In this document: positions 38,840-48,467 of the stretch, piece by piece
Position numbering within the stretch: the stretch's first letter is position 1
How the letters are laid out: each line of letters starts with the position of its first letter
Source of the DNA: Pseudomonas sp. p1(2021b)
GTDB lineage: Bacteria; Pseudomonadota; Gammaproteobacteria; Pseudomonadales; Pseudomonadaceae
Assembly (NCBI RefSeq): GCF_020151015.1
Contig: NZ_CP083746.1
Span: forward strand, 1,145,001 to 1,209,000
Reading direction: 5' to 3'
DNA length: 64,000 nt
Program-made: the position numbers and the translations under genes
Notes under the pieces: model-generated
The model's input: only the letters and a program-made list of their open reading frames with translations
What the model was told of the DNA's origin: nothing
Databases searched by the model: none

Positions 38840-39673
38840 ATGTCCTACACCCTCGACGACCTGCTGCACCTCATGGCCCGCCTGCGCGATCCGCAGCACG
38901 GCTGCCCCTGGGACCTGAAGCAGAACTACGCGAGCATCGTCCCGCACACCCTTGAAGAGGCCTACGAAGTCGCCGACACCATCGAGCGCGGCGACTTCGA
39001 ACACCTGCAAGGCGAGTTGGGCGACCTGCTGTTCCAGGTGGTCTACTACAGCCAGCTGGCCCGGGAAGAAGGCCGCTTCGCCTTCGATGGCGTGGTCGAT
39101 AGCATCACCCGCAAGCTGGTCCGCCGGCATCCACATGTCTTCCCCACGGGGGACCTGTACGCGCCGCTGGATACGCCCAGCCTGAGCGAGGCCCAGGTCA
39201 AGTCGCGCTGGGAAGAGATCAAGGCCCAGGAGCGTGCCGAGAAAAGCGAGCCCGAGCAGTTGTCGCTGCTCGACGACGTGCCAGCGGCATTGCCGGCCCT
39301 GTCGCGCGCGGCCAAGCTGCAAAAACGCGCGGCCACCGTCGGCTTCGACTGGCCTGACGCCTTGCCGGTGCTGGACAAGGTCCGTGAAGAACTGGATGAA
39401 GTGCTGCAGGCCATGGCTGACGGCGATGACGATGCCCTCGAGGATGAAATCGGCGACCTGCTGTTCGCCACCGTCAACCTCGCCCGGCACCTCAAGCACG
39501 ACCCGGAAAACGCCCTGCGCCGGGCCAACCGCAAGTTCGAGCGACGTTTCCGCTTCATCGAACAGGCATTGCGCGACAGTGGCCGCCCGATCGAAGATTG
39601 TACCCTTGATGAGCTGGACGCCCTGTGGGGTGAAGCCAAGCGTCAGGAAAAGAACCTGCCCAGCTGCGGCTGA
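38840..39673 (+). CDS. mazG: nucleoside triphosphate pyrophosphohydrolase MazG
   Basis: A 277-residue enzyme hydrolysing NTPs to NMP and PPi, associated with nucleotide-pool cleaning and ppGpp control. It has two MazG repeats: the first, with HGCPWDLKQNYASIVPHTLEEAYE and ELGDLLFQVVYYS, is at about 18-100; the second, with VREELDEVLQA and EDEIGDLLFATVNLARH, is at about 178-230. The acidic EExxE/ExxD metal ligands are present. Located after relA, as in E. coli. Start ATG preceded by GAGAGAACCCG. Confidence 0.95.
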   Translation: MSYTLDDLLHLMARLRDPQHGCPWDLKQNYASIVPHTLEEAYEVADTIERGDFEHLQGELGDLLFQVVYYSQLAREEGRFAFDGVVDSITRKLVRRHPHVFPTGDLYAPLDTPSLSEAQVKSRWEEIKAQERAEKSEPEQLSLLDDVPAALPALSRAAKLQKRAATVGFDWPDALPVLDKVREELDEVLQAMADGDDDALEDEIGDLLFATVNLARHLKHDPENALRRANRKFERRFRFIEQALRDSGRPIEDCTLDELDALWGEAKRQEKNLPSCG

Positions 39674-39697
39674 GCTGTTGCATAAGTGAGTGAATAC

Positions 39698-40237
39698 ATG
39701 AGCCTTTCCCTTCGCGACCAATTGCTCAAGGCCGGTCTGGTCAACCAGAAACAGGTCAAGCAGGTCAACAAAGCCGAGAAGAAACAGAAACGCCTGGAGC
39801 ACAAGGGGCAGGTCGAAATCGACGACACCCAGCAGCGCCAAGCCAAGGAAGCCATGGCCGAGAAGGCCAGGAAAGACCAGGAGCTGAACCGCCAGCTGCA
39901 GGAAAAGGCCGAGCAGAAGGCCCGTGCCGCGCAGATCAAGCAGTTGATCGAGGCAACCCGGCTGCCCAAGCTCAACACCGAGGACTACTACAACTTCGTC
40001 GATGACAAGAAGGTCAAGCGCATCGCCGTCAATGCCCTGATGCGCACCAAGCTCAGCAATGGTGCCCTGGCGATCGTCTCCTTCGGCGGCGGTTACGAGG
40101 TGATCCCGCGCGAAGCCGCGGTGAAGATCCAGGAGCGTGACCCGCATCGTATCCTGCTGCTCAACACCCATGTCGAGGAAGCGGACGAGGACGATCCGTA
40201 CGCGGCCTACAAGATTCCTGACGACCTCATGTGGTAA
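39698..40237 (+). CDS. DUF2058 protein (YaiL-like)
   Basis: A 179-residue, highly charged protein. The start MSLSLRDQLLKAGLVNQKQ is the family signature; a long Lys/Glu-rich coiled-coil follows (residues 20-85), then a compact C-terminal domain (YYNFVDDKKVKRIAVNALMR, GGYEVIPREAA). E. coli YaiL has been proposed to bind nucleoid or ribosome components, but function is unsettled. A GTG 12 nt upstream is a possible alternative start. Probably co-transcribed with mazG (24 nt gap). Confidence 0.85.
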   Translation: MSLSLRDQLLKAGLVNQKQVKQVNKAEKKQKRLEHKGQVEIDDTQQRQAKEAMAEKARKDQELNRQLQEKAEQKARAAQIKQLIEATRLPKLNTEDYYNFVDDKKVKRIAVNALMRTKLSNGALAIVSFGGGYEVIPREAAVKIQERDPHRILLLNTHVEEADEDDPYAAYKIPDDLMW

Positions 40238-40268
40238 TAAAAGCGCTCCTACAGAACTCGCACGATCC

Positions 40269-40312
40269 CTGTAGGAGCGGCCTTGTGCCGCGAAAGGGCC
40301 GCGAAGCGGCCC
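40269..40312. repeat. REP unit plus GC hairpin
   Basis: An REP copy (40269-40293) is followed by GGGCCGC-GAA-GCGGCCC (40296-40312). On the minus strand the hairpin has a TTC loop and is followed by TTT, so it may terminate the small gene at 40329-40511. Confidence 0.7.
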
Positions 40313-40328
40313 CTCTGTGTGCAGAGGT

Positions 40329-40511
40329 TCACTGCATACCGCGCTGGCTCTCCAGGCATTCCAGCTCGCTGCGATATTGCTGGGCCTCCTGTTCGGAGTG
40401 GAACATGCCCACCAGTTCGCCTTGCTGGTGCACGTCCCAGATCCGCAGGCCATGGGCCTGGCTTTCGTGGGACATTTTCGATTCGTCGCGTTCGGTTACT
40501 TGGACTGTCAT
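40329..40511 (-). CDS. 60-residue conserved hypothetical protein
   Basis: A small soluble protein beginning MTVQVTERDESKMSHES, with the motif LRIWDVHQQGELVGMFHSEQEAQQYRSELE, which looks like a compact beta-beta-alpha fold. A GGAG Shine-Dalgarno lies 7-8 nt before the ATG. It is convergent with the DUF2058 gene and separated from it by the REP/hairpin. Function unknown. Confidence 0.7.
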   Translation of the reverse strand: MTVQVTERDESKMSHESQAHGLRIWDVHQQGELVGMFHSEQEAQQYRSELECLESQRGMQ

Positions 40512-40674
40512 CGGTAAACTCCACTTTCGATTGGCTGCGGCAACGTGTCGCAGGTCTCTTTTATAGAGTTTGTTAGCAGGCTAAGTAAATTAAAACGACG
40601 ATGAAACAAGTTTCATCCTGGGACTGGTCTTGAGGCGGGTGATGGCTGCGAGATCGAGCTGACAGCGGCAAAAT

Positions 40675-40770
40675 CTGTGGGAGATCACCCAGCCCTTTGA
40701 GCTGCGCTGTCGCGCAGAGAACAAGTGGCTAGTGCCGCCTTCTTCTGTAGGAGCGGGCTTGTCCCGCGAT
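40675..40770 (+). repeat. composite REP-linked repeat, copy B
   Basis: A unit of about 96 bp: CTGTGGGAGATCACCCAGCC, then a core with CGCTGTCGCGCAGAGAACAAG, then CCGCCTTCTTCTGTAGGAGC leading into a complete REP. It is nearly identical, in inverted orientation, to 48178-48272. The rest of 40512-40854 holds no gene I can support. Confidence 0.85.
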
Positions 40771-40803
40771 AGGGCCGGCCCAGGCAGCGACAAATCCCAG
40801 GTA

Positions 40804-40831
40804 AAAAGAAGCCCCGCATCAAGCGGGGCTC
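40804..40831 (-). terminator. terminator of the DUF3108 gene
   Basis: AGCCCCGC-ATCAA-GCGGGGCT forms a stem; on the minus strand it is followed by TCTTTTTAC. It lies 24 nt after the stop of the minus-strand gene, which together with purMN forms the transcript ended here. Confidence 0.85.
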
Positions 40832-40854
40832 TCGGGTATTGCAGGCAATGGTGA

Positions 40855-41565
40855 TCAGTTGCCCTTCACCGATTTGCCATCGACCGTACCGTCCTGCAGC
40901 ACGATCACATATTCCTTGCCGTCGGTCTCGACCTGGCGCAGTTGCACCAGCAGGTAGTCCCAGTCCTTGGCGAACCACAGCTCGGTGATGCGCTTGCTCT
41001 GGCTCGGGTCGCGCACGCGCTCGACCTTCACGGCATCGACCTGGCCGGTCTTGGTGGTGACTTTCTCGGTGCCGAGCACGCGGAAGTCATAGGTGTCGAT
41101 CTCGTCGCCATCGACCACCTGGTAGGTCATGCTTTTCTTGCCGGCGGCCACATCATGCTGCAGGGCCAGCTGATAAGAGGATTTGTCCAGCACACCACGG
41201 TTGAGCGGCAGGCTGACGGCATCGCCACGGTCGGAGCCGGTGACTTTCTTGCTGTTCCAGTCGAAGGTCAGGTCGACCTTCTTCGCCTTGCCCAGGCCGC
41301 CACGTTCGAAGTGGTACTTCTGCGGCAGCAGGGTGTCGTTGTCCAGGCGCAGGGTGCTTTGTTCGGTCAGGCTGGCGATCATCATGGAAGCCTTGAAATT
41401 AAGGTCCCAGGTACCGTTGGCATTCTTCACCAGGCTGCGCTCGGCGGTGCCACTCATGGGCAGCTGCTTCCAGTCGGCGGTGTAGCTGGCCGAGAAAGGC
41501 TTCAGATCAGCTGCCTGGAGCGGCAGGGCGAGTACAGCGAGAGCCAAGAGCAGGGCGCGACGCAT
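40855..41565 (-). CDS. DUF3108 periplasmic protein
   Basis: A 236-residue secreted protein with a signal peptide (MRRALLLALAVLALPLQAADL). It has a predominantly beta structure, with family segments PFSASYTADWKQLPMSGTAE, LPQKYHFERGGLGK and ERVRDPSQSKRITELWFAKDWDYLLVQL. DUF3108 proteins commonly follow purN in gamma-proteobacteria. The gene is 8 nt downstream of purN, so it is the last gene of a purM-purN-DUF3108 operon. No function is established. Confidence 0.88.
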   Translation of the reverse strand: MRRALLLALAVLALPLQAADLKPFSASYTADWKQLPMSGTAERSLVKNANGTWDLNFKASMMIASLTEQSTLRLDNDTLLPQKYHFERGGLGKAKKVDLTFDWNSKKVTGSDRGDAVSLPLNRGVLDKSSYQLALQHDVAAGKKSMTYQVVDGDEIDTYDFRVLGTEKVTTKTGQVDAVKVERVRDPSQSKRITELWFAKDWDYLLVQLRQVETDGKEYVIVLQDGTVDGKSVKGN

Positions 41566-41573
41566 AAATTCTC

Positions 41574-42226
41574 CTAGGGTCGAATCAAGTGACCGCTGGC
41601 CGCCAAGGGCTGGCCATCCAGTAATGCACCCTGTTCGCCCAGACGCAAGCGTCCTTCGGCGAACCAGCGCACCGCCAGCGGGTAGATCTGGTGTTCCTGG
41701 CGATGAACACGCTGGGCCAGGCTGTCGGGTGTATCGCCTGGCTCAACCGGTACCACTGCCTGTACGACCAAGGGGCCGCCATCGAGTTCCTCGGTGACGA
41801 AGTGTACGCTGCAACCATGCTCCGCGTCGCCCGCTTCCAGTGCCCGCTGGTGGGTGTGCAGCCCTTTGTACTTGGGCAGCAGCGACGGGTGGATGTTGAG
41901 CAGGCGGCTCTGGTAGTGGCGGACGAACCCGCCGCTCAGGATGCGCATGAAGCCGGCGAGCACCACCAGGTCCGGCTCGAAGCCGTCGATCAGCGCCATC
42001 AGCGCAGTATCGAAGGCTTCGCGGCCCTCGAAGTCGCCGTGCGCGAGCACAGCGGTTTCGATGCCGGCCGCCTGGGCGCGTTGCAGGCCGTAGGCATCGG
42101 CGCGATTGGAAATCACGCCGCGAATGCGTACGGGGCTGTCGTCGCCACGGTTGGCGTCGATCAGCGCTTGCAGGTTGCTGCCGGAACCCGACAGCAGTAC
42201 CACGACATTACAGGTCTTGCTTGGCA

Positions 42227-42227
<1 letters not shown>
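41574..42227 (-). CDS. purN: phosphoribosylglycinamide formyltransferase
   Basis: PurN, 217 residues, formylates GAR with 10-formyl-THF in purine synthesis. The substrate loop LLSGSGSNLQALID and the catalytic region NIHPSLLPKYKGLHTHQRAL (Asn-His) and EELDGGPLVVQ (Asp) are complete. The ATG overlaps the purM stop by one base, so translation is coupled. Confidence 0.96.
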
Positions 42228-43285
<1,058 letters not shown>

Positions 43286-43626
43286 TGATCCAGGCCTTTA
43301 GGAGGGAGGGATTCGGGAAAACGACCGCGACGGCCAAGGCCGGCTCGAAGGGCGGCGGCTGCCTGTACGTCACTGGTCTGCGAAGGCGCGCGATTTTATC
43401 AGGGTTGCCGGGCAGCGGCCATCCTCAGGCCGACGGGCAGGGCGTGAATCTGGCAAAAAACATCCTTTCACAGGCTGCGACTGGTTGCCGGGGCGGTGCC
43501 TGTATAAGGTAATAGGAATGGCGGTGGGCCGAATCGGCTGGCACGGCGGAGCGTTTTGCGCCGTGCCGGTGTCACAACGGCAGGTCGGGGCCCGGCGCCC
43601 CTTGGTCATCTGGACAGGAATCCTCC
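43286..43626. other. divergent intergenic region purM / DUF2066 gene
   Basis: 341 nt between divergent genes must hold both promoters. A TATAAG at about 43504 could be a -10 for the plus strand, but no -35 is at the right distance. No PurR-type palindrome and no repeat is evident. Nothing is supported as a gene. Confidence 0.4.
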
Positions 43627-44685
43627 ATGCGTTTTCTCAATCACCTGGCGGTCGCTTGCCTGGTCGTGGGCAGTGCCGTCGCACAGGCCGAAACCGTCTC
43701 CGGGCTCTACCAGGTCCGTGAGCCGATCGACGGGCAGGGCAGCGACGCCCGCGCCCAGGCCACCAGCAAGGCCCTGGACACCCTGGTACTGCGTCTGACC
43801 GGCGACCCCAAGGCGGCCCAGAGCCCAGGCCTTGCGGCATTGCGCAAAGATCCGCAGCAAATCATCAACCAGGTCGGCACCGAGGCGGGCCCTCCTGAGT
43901 CCCTGGTAGTGGAGTTCGACCCTGGCAGTACCGAGCGCGCCCTGCGCCAGGCCGGGCTGGCCCTGTGGGGCAGCAACCGGCCGTCGATCCTCGGTTGGTG
44001 GCTGAGCGACAGCGTCGAGGGCAGCAACCTGGTGGGGGACGGGCAGTCGGCCGCCGGCCCGTTGCGCCGTGCCGCCCAGCATCGCGGTCTGCCGCTGCGC
44101 TTGCCGCTGGGCGACCTGCAGGAACAGTTGGTGGCGAACGCCAAGCAACTAGAGGGCAGTGACCCGGCACCCTTGCGCGAAGCGTCCGAACGCTACAACG
44201 CCGATGCCATGCTGGCGGTGCATGCCCAGGAAGCAGACGGCAAGTGGCAGGGTAAATGGCAGCTGTGGCTGGGCGACCAGCGCGAGCAGGGGAGCGTCGA
44301 GGCCGCCGACCAGGCAGCCTTGGCCGATGCGGTGATGCTGGCGGTCAGCAGTCGCCTGGCCCCCCGCTACGTCACCCGCCCGGGGGCCAGCAGCCAGTTG
44401 CAGATCCAGGTGCAGGGCATGAACCTGCAGCGCTATGCCGAGCTCGGCCGCGTGCTCGAGCCTTACGGCCCACGCCTGCGCCAGGCCGAAGGCGATACCC
44501 TGACCTACAGCGTCACCGGCAACCGCGAACAACTGCGTGCCCAGTTGGGCCTGGCCAAGCTCCAGGAGCTGCCGCCCGAGCAGGCGCCTGCGCCGCTGCC
44601 CGATGCCGCTGCGGCGCCGCAGCCACCGGGCACGCCGCAGCCGGCCGCGCCCAAGCCGTTCGACGGCCTGCGCTTTCGCTGGTAG
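43627..44685 (+). CDS. DUF2066 periplasmic protein
   Basis: A 352-residue protein with signal peptide MRFLNHLAVACLVVGSAVAQA. The N-terminal part begins SGLYQVREPIDGQGSDARAQ, the conserved entry of DUF2066. The C-terminus is proline/alanine-rich (QAPAPLPDAAAAPQPPG) and then ends FDGLRFRW. Gene order DUF2066-perM-hda beside purM is common in Pseudomonas. Function unknown. Confidence 0.82.
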   Translation: MRFLNHLAVACLVVGSAVAQAETVSGLYQVREPIDGQGSDARAQATSKALDTLVLRLTGDPKAAQSPGLAALRKDPQQIINQVGTEAGPPESLVVEFDPGSTERALRQAGLALWGSNRPSILGWWLSDSVEGSNLVGDGQSAAGPLRRAAQHRGLPLRLPLGDLQEQLVANAKQLEGSDPAPLREASERYNADAMLAVHAQEADGKWQGKWQLWLGDQREQGSVEAADQAALADAVMLAVSSRLAPRYVTRPGASSQLQIQVQGMNLQRYAELGRVLEPYGPRLRQAEGDTLTYSVTGNREQLRAQLGLAKLQELPPEQAPAPLPDAAAAPQPPGTPQPAAPKPFDGLRFRW

Positions 44686-44697
44686 GGAGTACCACGC

Positions 44698-45771
44698 ATG
44701 ATCGATATGCGCCGTTGGGCGTGGCTGGGCATGGCGTTGCTGGTCGCCGTGCTCCTCTATTGCCTGCATAACATCCTGTCGCCGTTCCTGGTCGGCATCC
44801 TGCTTGCCTACCTTGCCGACCCGCTGGTCGACCGCCTGGAACGCCTGGGGCTGTCTCGGACCTGGGGCGTGGTGGTGGTGTTCAGTCTGTTCGCCCTGCT
44901 GTTCCTTGCCTTGCTGCTGGTGTTGGTGCCGATGTTGGCCAAGCAGTTGGTGCGCTTGTACGAACTGGCGCCGCAGATGCTCGATTGGCTGCAGCATGTG
45001 GCGCTGCCCTGGGTACAGGGCCGGCTGGGCCTGGCCGATGGCTTCTGGAAGTTCGACAAGATCAAGGCCGCTATTGGTGCGCACATGGGCCAGACCACCG
45101 ATATTGTCGGCGTGGTGGTGTCCCAGGCCACGGCGTCGGGGCTGGCCTTGCTCGCCTGGCTGGCCAACCTGGTGCTGATCCCGGTGGTAGGGTTCTACCT
45201 GCTGCGCGATTGGGACGTGATGATGGCCAAGCTGCGCAGCCTGCTGCCTCGCCAGCGCGAAGCCCAGGTCATGGGCCTGGCAGGGGAGTGCCACGAGGTG
45301 CTGGGGGCCTTCGTTCGCGGCCAGTTGTTGGTGATGCTGGCGCTTGGCTTGATCTATGCCGGCGGCCTGATGCTGGTGGGCCTGGAGCTGGGGTTGCTGA
45401 TCGGCCTGTTGGCCGGGCTTGCGGCCATCGTGCCGTACATGGGGTTCATCATCGGTATCGGCGCGGCATTGGTCGCGGGCCTGTTCCAGTTCGGCGGCGA
45501 CCCCTACGCGATGCTCGGCATCGTCGCGGTGTTCATGGTCGGTCAGGCGCTCGAAGGCATGGTGCTGACGCCGCTGTTGGTAGGCGACCGTATCGGCCTG
45601 CACCCGGTTGCGGTGATCTTCGCGATCCTGGCCGGGGGCGAGTTGTTCGGCTTCACCGGCGTGCTACTGGCCTTACCGGTGGCGGCGGTGATCATGGTAT
45701 TGCTGCGGCATGTGCATGACCTTTACAAGGAGTCGGACATGTACGCCGGGGATATCGACCCGAAGCTTTAG
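44698..45771 (+). CDS. AI-2E family transporter (PerM-like permease)
   Basis: A 357-residue inner-membrane protein with seven or eight helices. It opens with WLGMALLVAVLLYCLHNILSP, has a soluble loop at about 80-140, and ends with the conserved PLLVGDRIGLHPVAVIFAIL. Family members (PerM, TqsA, YdiK) export or transport small solutes; some are Na+(Li+)/H+ antiporters. Substrate unknown. It follows the DUF2066 gene by 12 nt and precedes hda, as in many gamma-proteobacteria. Confidence 0.88.
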   Translation: MIDMRRWAWLGMALLVAVLLYCLHNILSPFLVGILLAYLADPLVDRLERLGLSRTWGVVVVFSLFALLFLALLLVLVPMLAKQLVRLYELAPQMLDWLQHVALPWVQGRLGLADGFWKFDKIKAAIGAHMGQTTDIVGVVVSQATASGLALLAWLANLVLIPVVGFYLLRDWDVMMAKLRSLLPRQREAQVMGLAGECHEVLGAFVRGQLLVMLALGLIYAGGLMLVGLELGLLIGLLAGLAAIVPYMGFIIGIGAALVAGLFQFGGDPYAMLGIVAVFMVGQALEGMVLTPLLVGDRIGLHPVAVIFAILAGGELFGFTGVLLALPVAAVIMVLLRHVHDLYKESDMYAGDIDPKL

Positions 45772-45993
45772 CCGGGTAGGGGCCGCGTCGCGGCCCTATT
45801 AGGCGCGCGCCTGCCGCGCGATCGAGGGCGAAGCCCTTGCCATGCAACCGGGCCGGCAAGGCCAAAGTGTCATGCAACCCATTGATTTTACTTGCCCTAT
45901 TACCCTCACAGATTGTGCCGTCCGCGTTGCGGGTATAGACTTTGCACACTGTTCACCAAAGGCCCCCTGTGGTCCTCGCGACCGCCAGCCAGC

Positions 45994-46698
45994 ATGAAAC
46001 CGATCCAGTTGCCCCTGGGTGTGCGTCTGCGCGATGACGCCACCTTCATCAACTACTATCCGGGCGCCAATGCCGCGGCATTGGGTTACGTCGAACGGCT
46101 TTGCGAAGCCGACGCCGGCTGGACCGAGAGCCTCATCTATCTATGGGGCAAGCAGGGTGTTGGTCGCACGCACCTGCTCCAGGCCGCTACCCACCGTTTC
46201 CAGCAGCTGGGCGAGCCGGCTGTCTACCTGCCTCTGGCACAATTGCTCGACCGTGGCGTGACGTTGCTCGATTACCTGGAGCAATACGAACTGGTGTGTA
46301 TCGACGATCTGCACGTGATCGCCGGCAAGGCCGATTGGGAAGAGGCCATGTTCCACCTGTTCAACCGCCTGCGCGACAGTGGTCGGCGCCTGCTGCTGGC
46401 AGCGTCCAGCTCACCGCGCGAGTTGCCGATCAAACTGCCCGACCTCAAGTCGCGCCTGACCCTGGCGTTGATCTTCCAGATGCGCGGCCTGTCCGACGAA
46501 GACAAGCTTCGTGCCTTGCAATTGCGGGCTTCGCGCCGCGGCCTGCACCTGACCGATGAAGTCGGTCATTTCATCCTCACCCGTGGCGCTCGCAGCATGA
46601 GTGCACTGTTCGATCTGCTCGAACGTCTCGACCAGGCTTCCCTCCAGGCGCAACGCAAGCTGACCATCCCGTTCCTCAAGGAAACCCTGGGTTGGTAG
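45994..46698 (+). CDS. hda: DnaA regulatory inactivator Hda
   Basis: A 234-residue AAA+ protein. The N-terminal clamp-binding motif QLPLGVRL binds the DNA polymerase sliding clamp. Walker A is WGKQGVGRTHLL, Walker B is VCIDDLHVI, sensor 1 and arginine-finger regions follow (LPDLKSRL), and sensor 2 is in RGARSMSALFDLLERLD. Hda-clamp-DNA stimulates ATP hydrolysis by DnaA and so limits re-initiation. The ATG giving MKPIQLPLGV is chosen; an upstream extension has no coding character. Confidence 0.93.
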   Translation: MKPIQLPLGVRLRDDATFINYYPGANAAALGYVERLCEADAGWTESLIYLWGKQGVGRTHLLQAATHRFQQLGEPAVYLPLAQLLDRGVTLLDYLEQYELVCIDDLHVIAGKADWEEAMFHLFNRLRDSGRRLLLAASSSPRELPIKLPDLKSRLTLALIFQMRGLSDEDKLRALQLRASRRGLHLTDEVGHFILTRGARSMSALFDLLERLDQASLQAQRKLTIPFLKETLGW

Positions 46699-46759
46699 CA
46701 CCCTGAAAACAGCGCCCCAGAGCCTGAAAACAGAAAAGTCACATTTTTTTCGATAAAAT

Positions 46760-46788
46760 TTGCAAATGGCCATGATAGAGGGCATAGT
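46760..46788 (+). promoter_or_regulatory. possible sigma-70 promoter of the NlpC/P60 gene
   Basis: TTGCAA (46760-46765), 17 nt, CATAGT (46783-46788): each hexamer matches 4 of 6 consensus bases at ideal spacing, in an AT-rich gap after hda. The match is modest. Confidence 0.35.
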
Positions 46789-46825
46789 TTCCCCCTTCTA
46801 AAGGATTACAGACACGGTCGTGCCC

Positions 46826-47464
46826 ATGCTGACGCGCTTCGCACCCCTCGTGCCACTTGCACTCGTGACCCTGCTTTTTGGCTGCGCCTCCCAAGGCCCC
46901 GTTTCCCAGCCACAGGATCAACAATCGCTCGCCACCCATACCGCCGAGCTGATCAAGCCATCCGCCTCTTCCGTTTTCGGTGAAGAGCCGCTGGCCACTG
47001 AAGAAGACCTGGAAGCCTTTTCCAGCAACAGCAAGCCCTATGAGCTGCCGGCCTTGGCCGACAGTATCCTGGAGCGCGGCATGTCGCTGATCGGCACCCG
47101 TTACCGTTATGGCGGTACCTCGGAGAAGTCCGGTTTCGACTGCAGTGGTTTCATCGGCTACCTGTTCCGTGAGGAAGCAGGCGTGAAACTGCCGCGTTCG
47201 ACCCGCGAGATGATCAACGTCGATGCGCCAAAAGTCGCTCGCAACAAGCTCAAGCCAGGTGACCTGCTGTTCTTCAGCACCAATGGCCGTGGCCGTGTGA
47301 GCCATGCCGGCATCTACCTGGGTGACAACCAGTTCATCCACTCCAGCAGCCGCCGCAGCGGCGGTGTGCGCATCGACAGCCTGGGCGATCGCTACTGGAG
47401 CAAGACCTTTATCGAGGCCAAGCGCGCCCTGGCCATGGCGCCGACCACGATCTCGCGCAACTGA
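46826..47464 (+). CDS. NlpC/P60 peptidase lipoprotein (first of a tandem pair)
   Basis: A 212-residue lipoprotein with acylated cysteine about residue 20 (TLLFGC). The NlpC/P60 domain, an endopeptidase fold that cuts peptidoglycan stem peptides, has the catalytic cysteine in GFDCSGFIGYLF, the histidine in RVSHAGIYLG and the third polar residue in IHSSSR. A linker of about 55 residues precedes the domain. A GTG 6 nt upstream is an equally possible start, with slightly better spacing to AAAGGA. The following gene is a close paralogue. Confidence 0.88.
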   Translation: MLTRFAPLVPLALVTLLFGCASQGPVSQPQDQQSLATHTAELIKPSASSVFGEEPLATEEDLEAFSSNSKPYELPALADSILERGMSLIGTRYRYGGTSEKSGFDCSGFIGYLFREEAGVKLPRSTREMINVDAPKVARNKLKPGDLLFFSTNGRGRVSHAGIYLGDNQFIHSSSRRSGGVRIDSLGDRYWSKTFIEAKRALAMAPTTISRN

Positions 47465-47487
47465 TATCAAAATGCTGTACCCTGCCG

Positions 47488-47516
47488 CGGCGGCGATGCT
47501 GAAAAGCTCGCCGCCG
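47488..47516. terminator. strong hairpin between the two NlpC/P60 genes
   Basis: CGGCGGCGA pairs perfectly with TCGCCGCCG; inside, GCT-GAAA-AGC extends the stem with a GNRA tetraloop and one bulged T. No T-run follows, so it may be a weak or Rho-assisted terminator, or an mRNA stabiliser for the first gene. Confidence 0.5.
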
Positions 47517-47604
47517 TGCGCATTTATAGAAAGCGTCTAATCTAATTCCTCAACTCTTTTGGCTTCGGCTGCGGCCGAACGGTTCCAGACAGGATGTTCT
47601 GACC

Positions 47605-48141
47605 ATGGCGATGTTGGCGCGCTTCGCATTCCTTTCCCTGGCGGCATTGCTCGCGGCCTGCTCGAGCCGTGCCCCGGCACCTGCCCCGGTGGCCAAGCCG
47701 ACGGTGACGTTCAACCAGCAACCGGCTTTTTCGCCTGTGGCGGAAGATGTGTTGTTCCGTGCCATCGGCTTGGTAGGCACGCCCTACCGCTGGGGTGGCA
47801 ATACGCCGGACTCGGGGTTCGATTGCAGTGGGTTGATCGGCTATGTGTACCGAGATGCGGCGGGGATCAAGCTGCCGCGGTCGACGCGTGAAATGATCGT
47901 GATGCGGGCGCCTAATGTAGACATCAATGCGTTGCAGTCGGGTGACCTGGTGTTCTTCGCCACCGGTGGCGGCTCGCAGGTCAGCCATGCAGGGATCTAC
48001 GTGGGTGAGGGGCGGTTCGTGCATGCACCCTCCAGCGGGGGGACGGTGCGGTTGGATTATCTATCCAACCGCTATTGGGCGCGGGCGTACCTGCAGGCCA
48101 AGCGAGTGTTGACGGCGGGGCATTTGGCGCAGAATCCTTGA
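47605..48141 (+). CDS. NlpC/P60 peptidase lipoprotein (second of a tandem pair)
   Basis: A 178-residue lipoprotein with lipobox LLAAC (about residue 19) and a shorter linker than its upstream neighbour. The catalytic residues are again in GFDCSGLIGYVY (Cys) and QVSHAGIYVG (His), with FVHAPS. Sequence similarity with the preceding gene (LPRSTREMI is identical) indicates tandem duplication. A peptidoglycan endopeptidase at the inner face of the outer membrane is inferred. Start ATG at 47605 or 47611. Confidence 0.87.
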   Translation: MAMLARFAFLSLAALLAACSSRAPAPAPVAKPTVTFNQQPAFSPVAEDVLFRAIGLVGTPYRWGGNTPDSGFDCSGLIGYVYRDAAGIKLPRSTREMIVMRAPNVDINALQSGDLVFFATGGGSQVSHAGIYVGEGRFVHAPSSGGTVRLDYLSNRYWARAYLQAKRVLTAGHLAQNP

Positions 48142-48177
48142 GATCGTCAGTGACAGTGATGGTGAGCGCTCGGGCCA

Positions 48178-48272
48178 ATCGCGGGACAAGCCCGCTCCCA
48201 CAGAAGAAGGCGGCGCTAGCCACTTGTTCTCTGCGCGACAGCGCAGCCCAAAGGGCTGGGTGATCTCCACAG
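48178..48272 (-). repeat. composite REP-linked repeat, copy C (inverted)
   Basis: The reverse complement of this segment is nearly identical to 40675-40770 over about 95 bp: GGAGATCACCCAGCCCTTTG, core CGCTGTCGCGCAGAGAACAAG, CCGCCTTCTTCTGTGGGAGC and a REP. A further single REP lies at about 48303-48331. Confidence 0.85.
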
Positions 48273-48344
48273 AGACCGCATAATTCTTGAGCTTGCGCCG
48301 TCCTTGTGGGAGCGGGCTTGCCCCGCGATAGGGCTAGAACAGCC

Positions 48345-48467
48345 AACCCATCAGCACGATTTTTCGCCGCTGTCGCCGCCACCGCGTTTGCTCTTTCCTG
48401 CGCGATAGCCCAGGCCCCACCACCAAAAACGAATACCTGCACGACCTAAAAGCCCAAGCCCAAGCCC
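48345..48467 (+). pseudogene. possible remnant of a small secreted-protein gene
   Basis: One frame reads a signal-peptide-like ARFFAAVAATAFALSCAIAQ. After the A/C-rich run near 48418-48430 the neighbouring frame continues with TTKNEYLHDLKAQAQALK, before meeting the stop end of the convergent dehydrogenase gene. There is no start codon (REP sequence abuts the 5' side) and a frameshift. I read it as a degraded gene; chance resemblance is possible. Confidence 0.3.
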
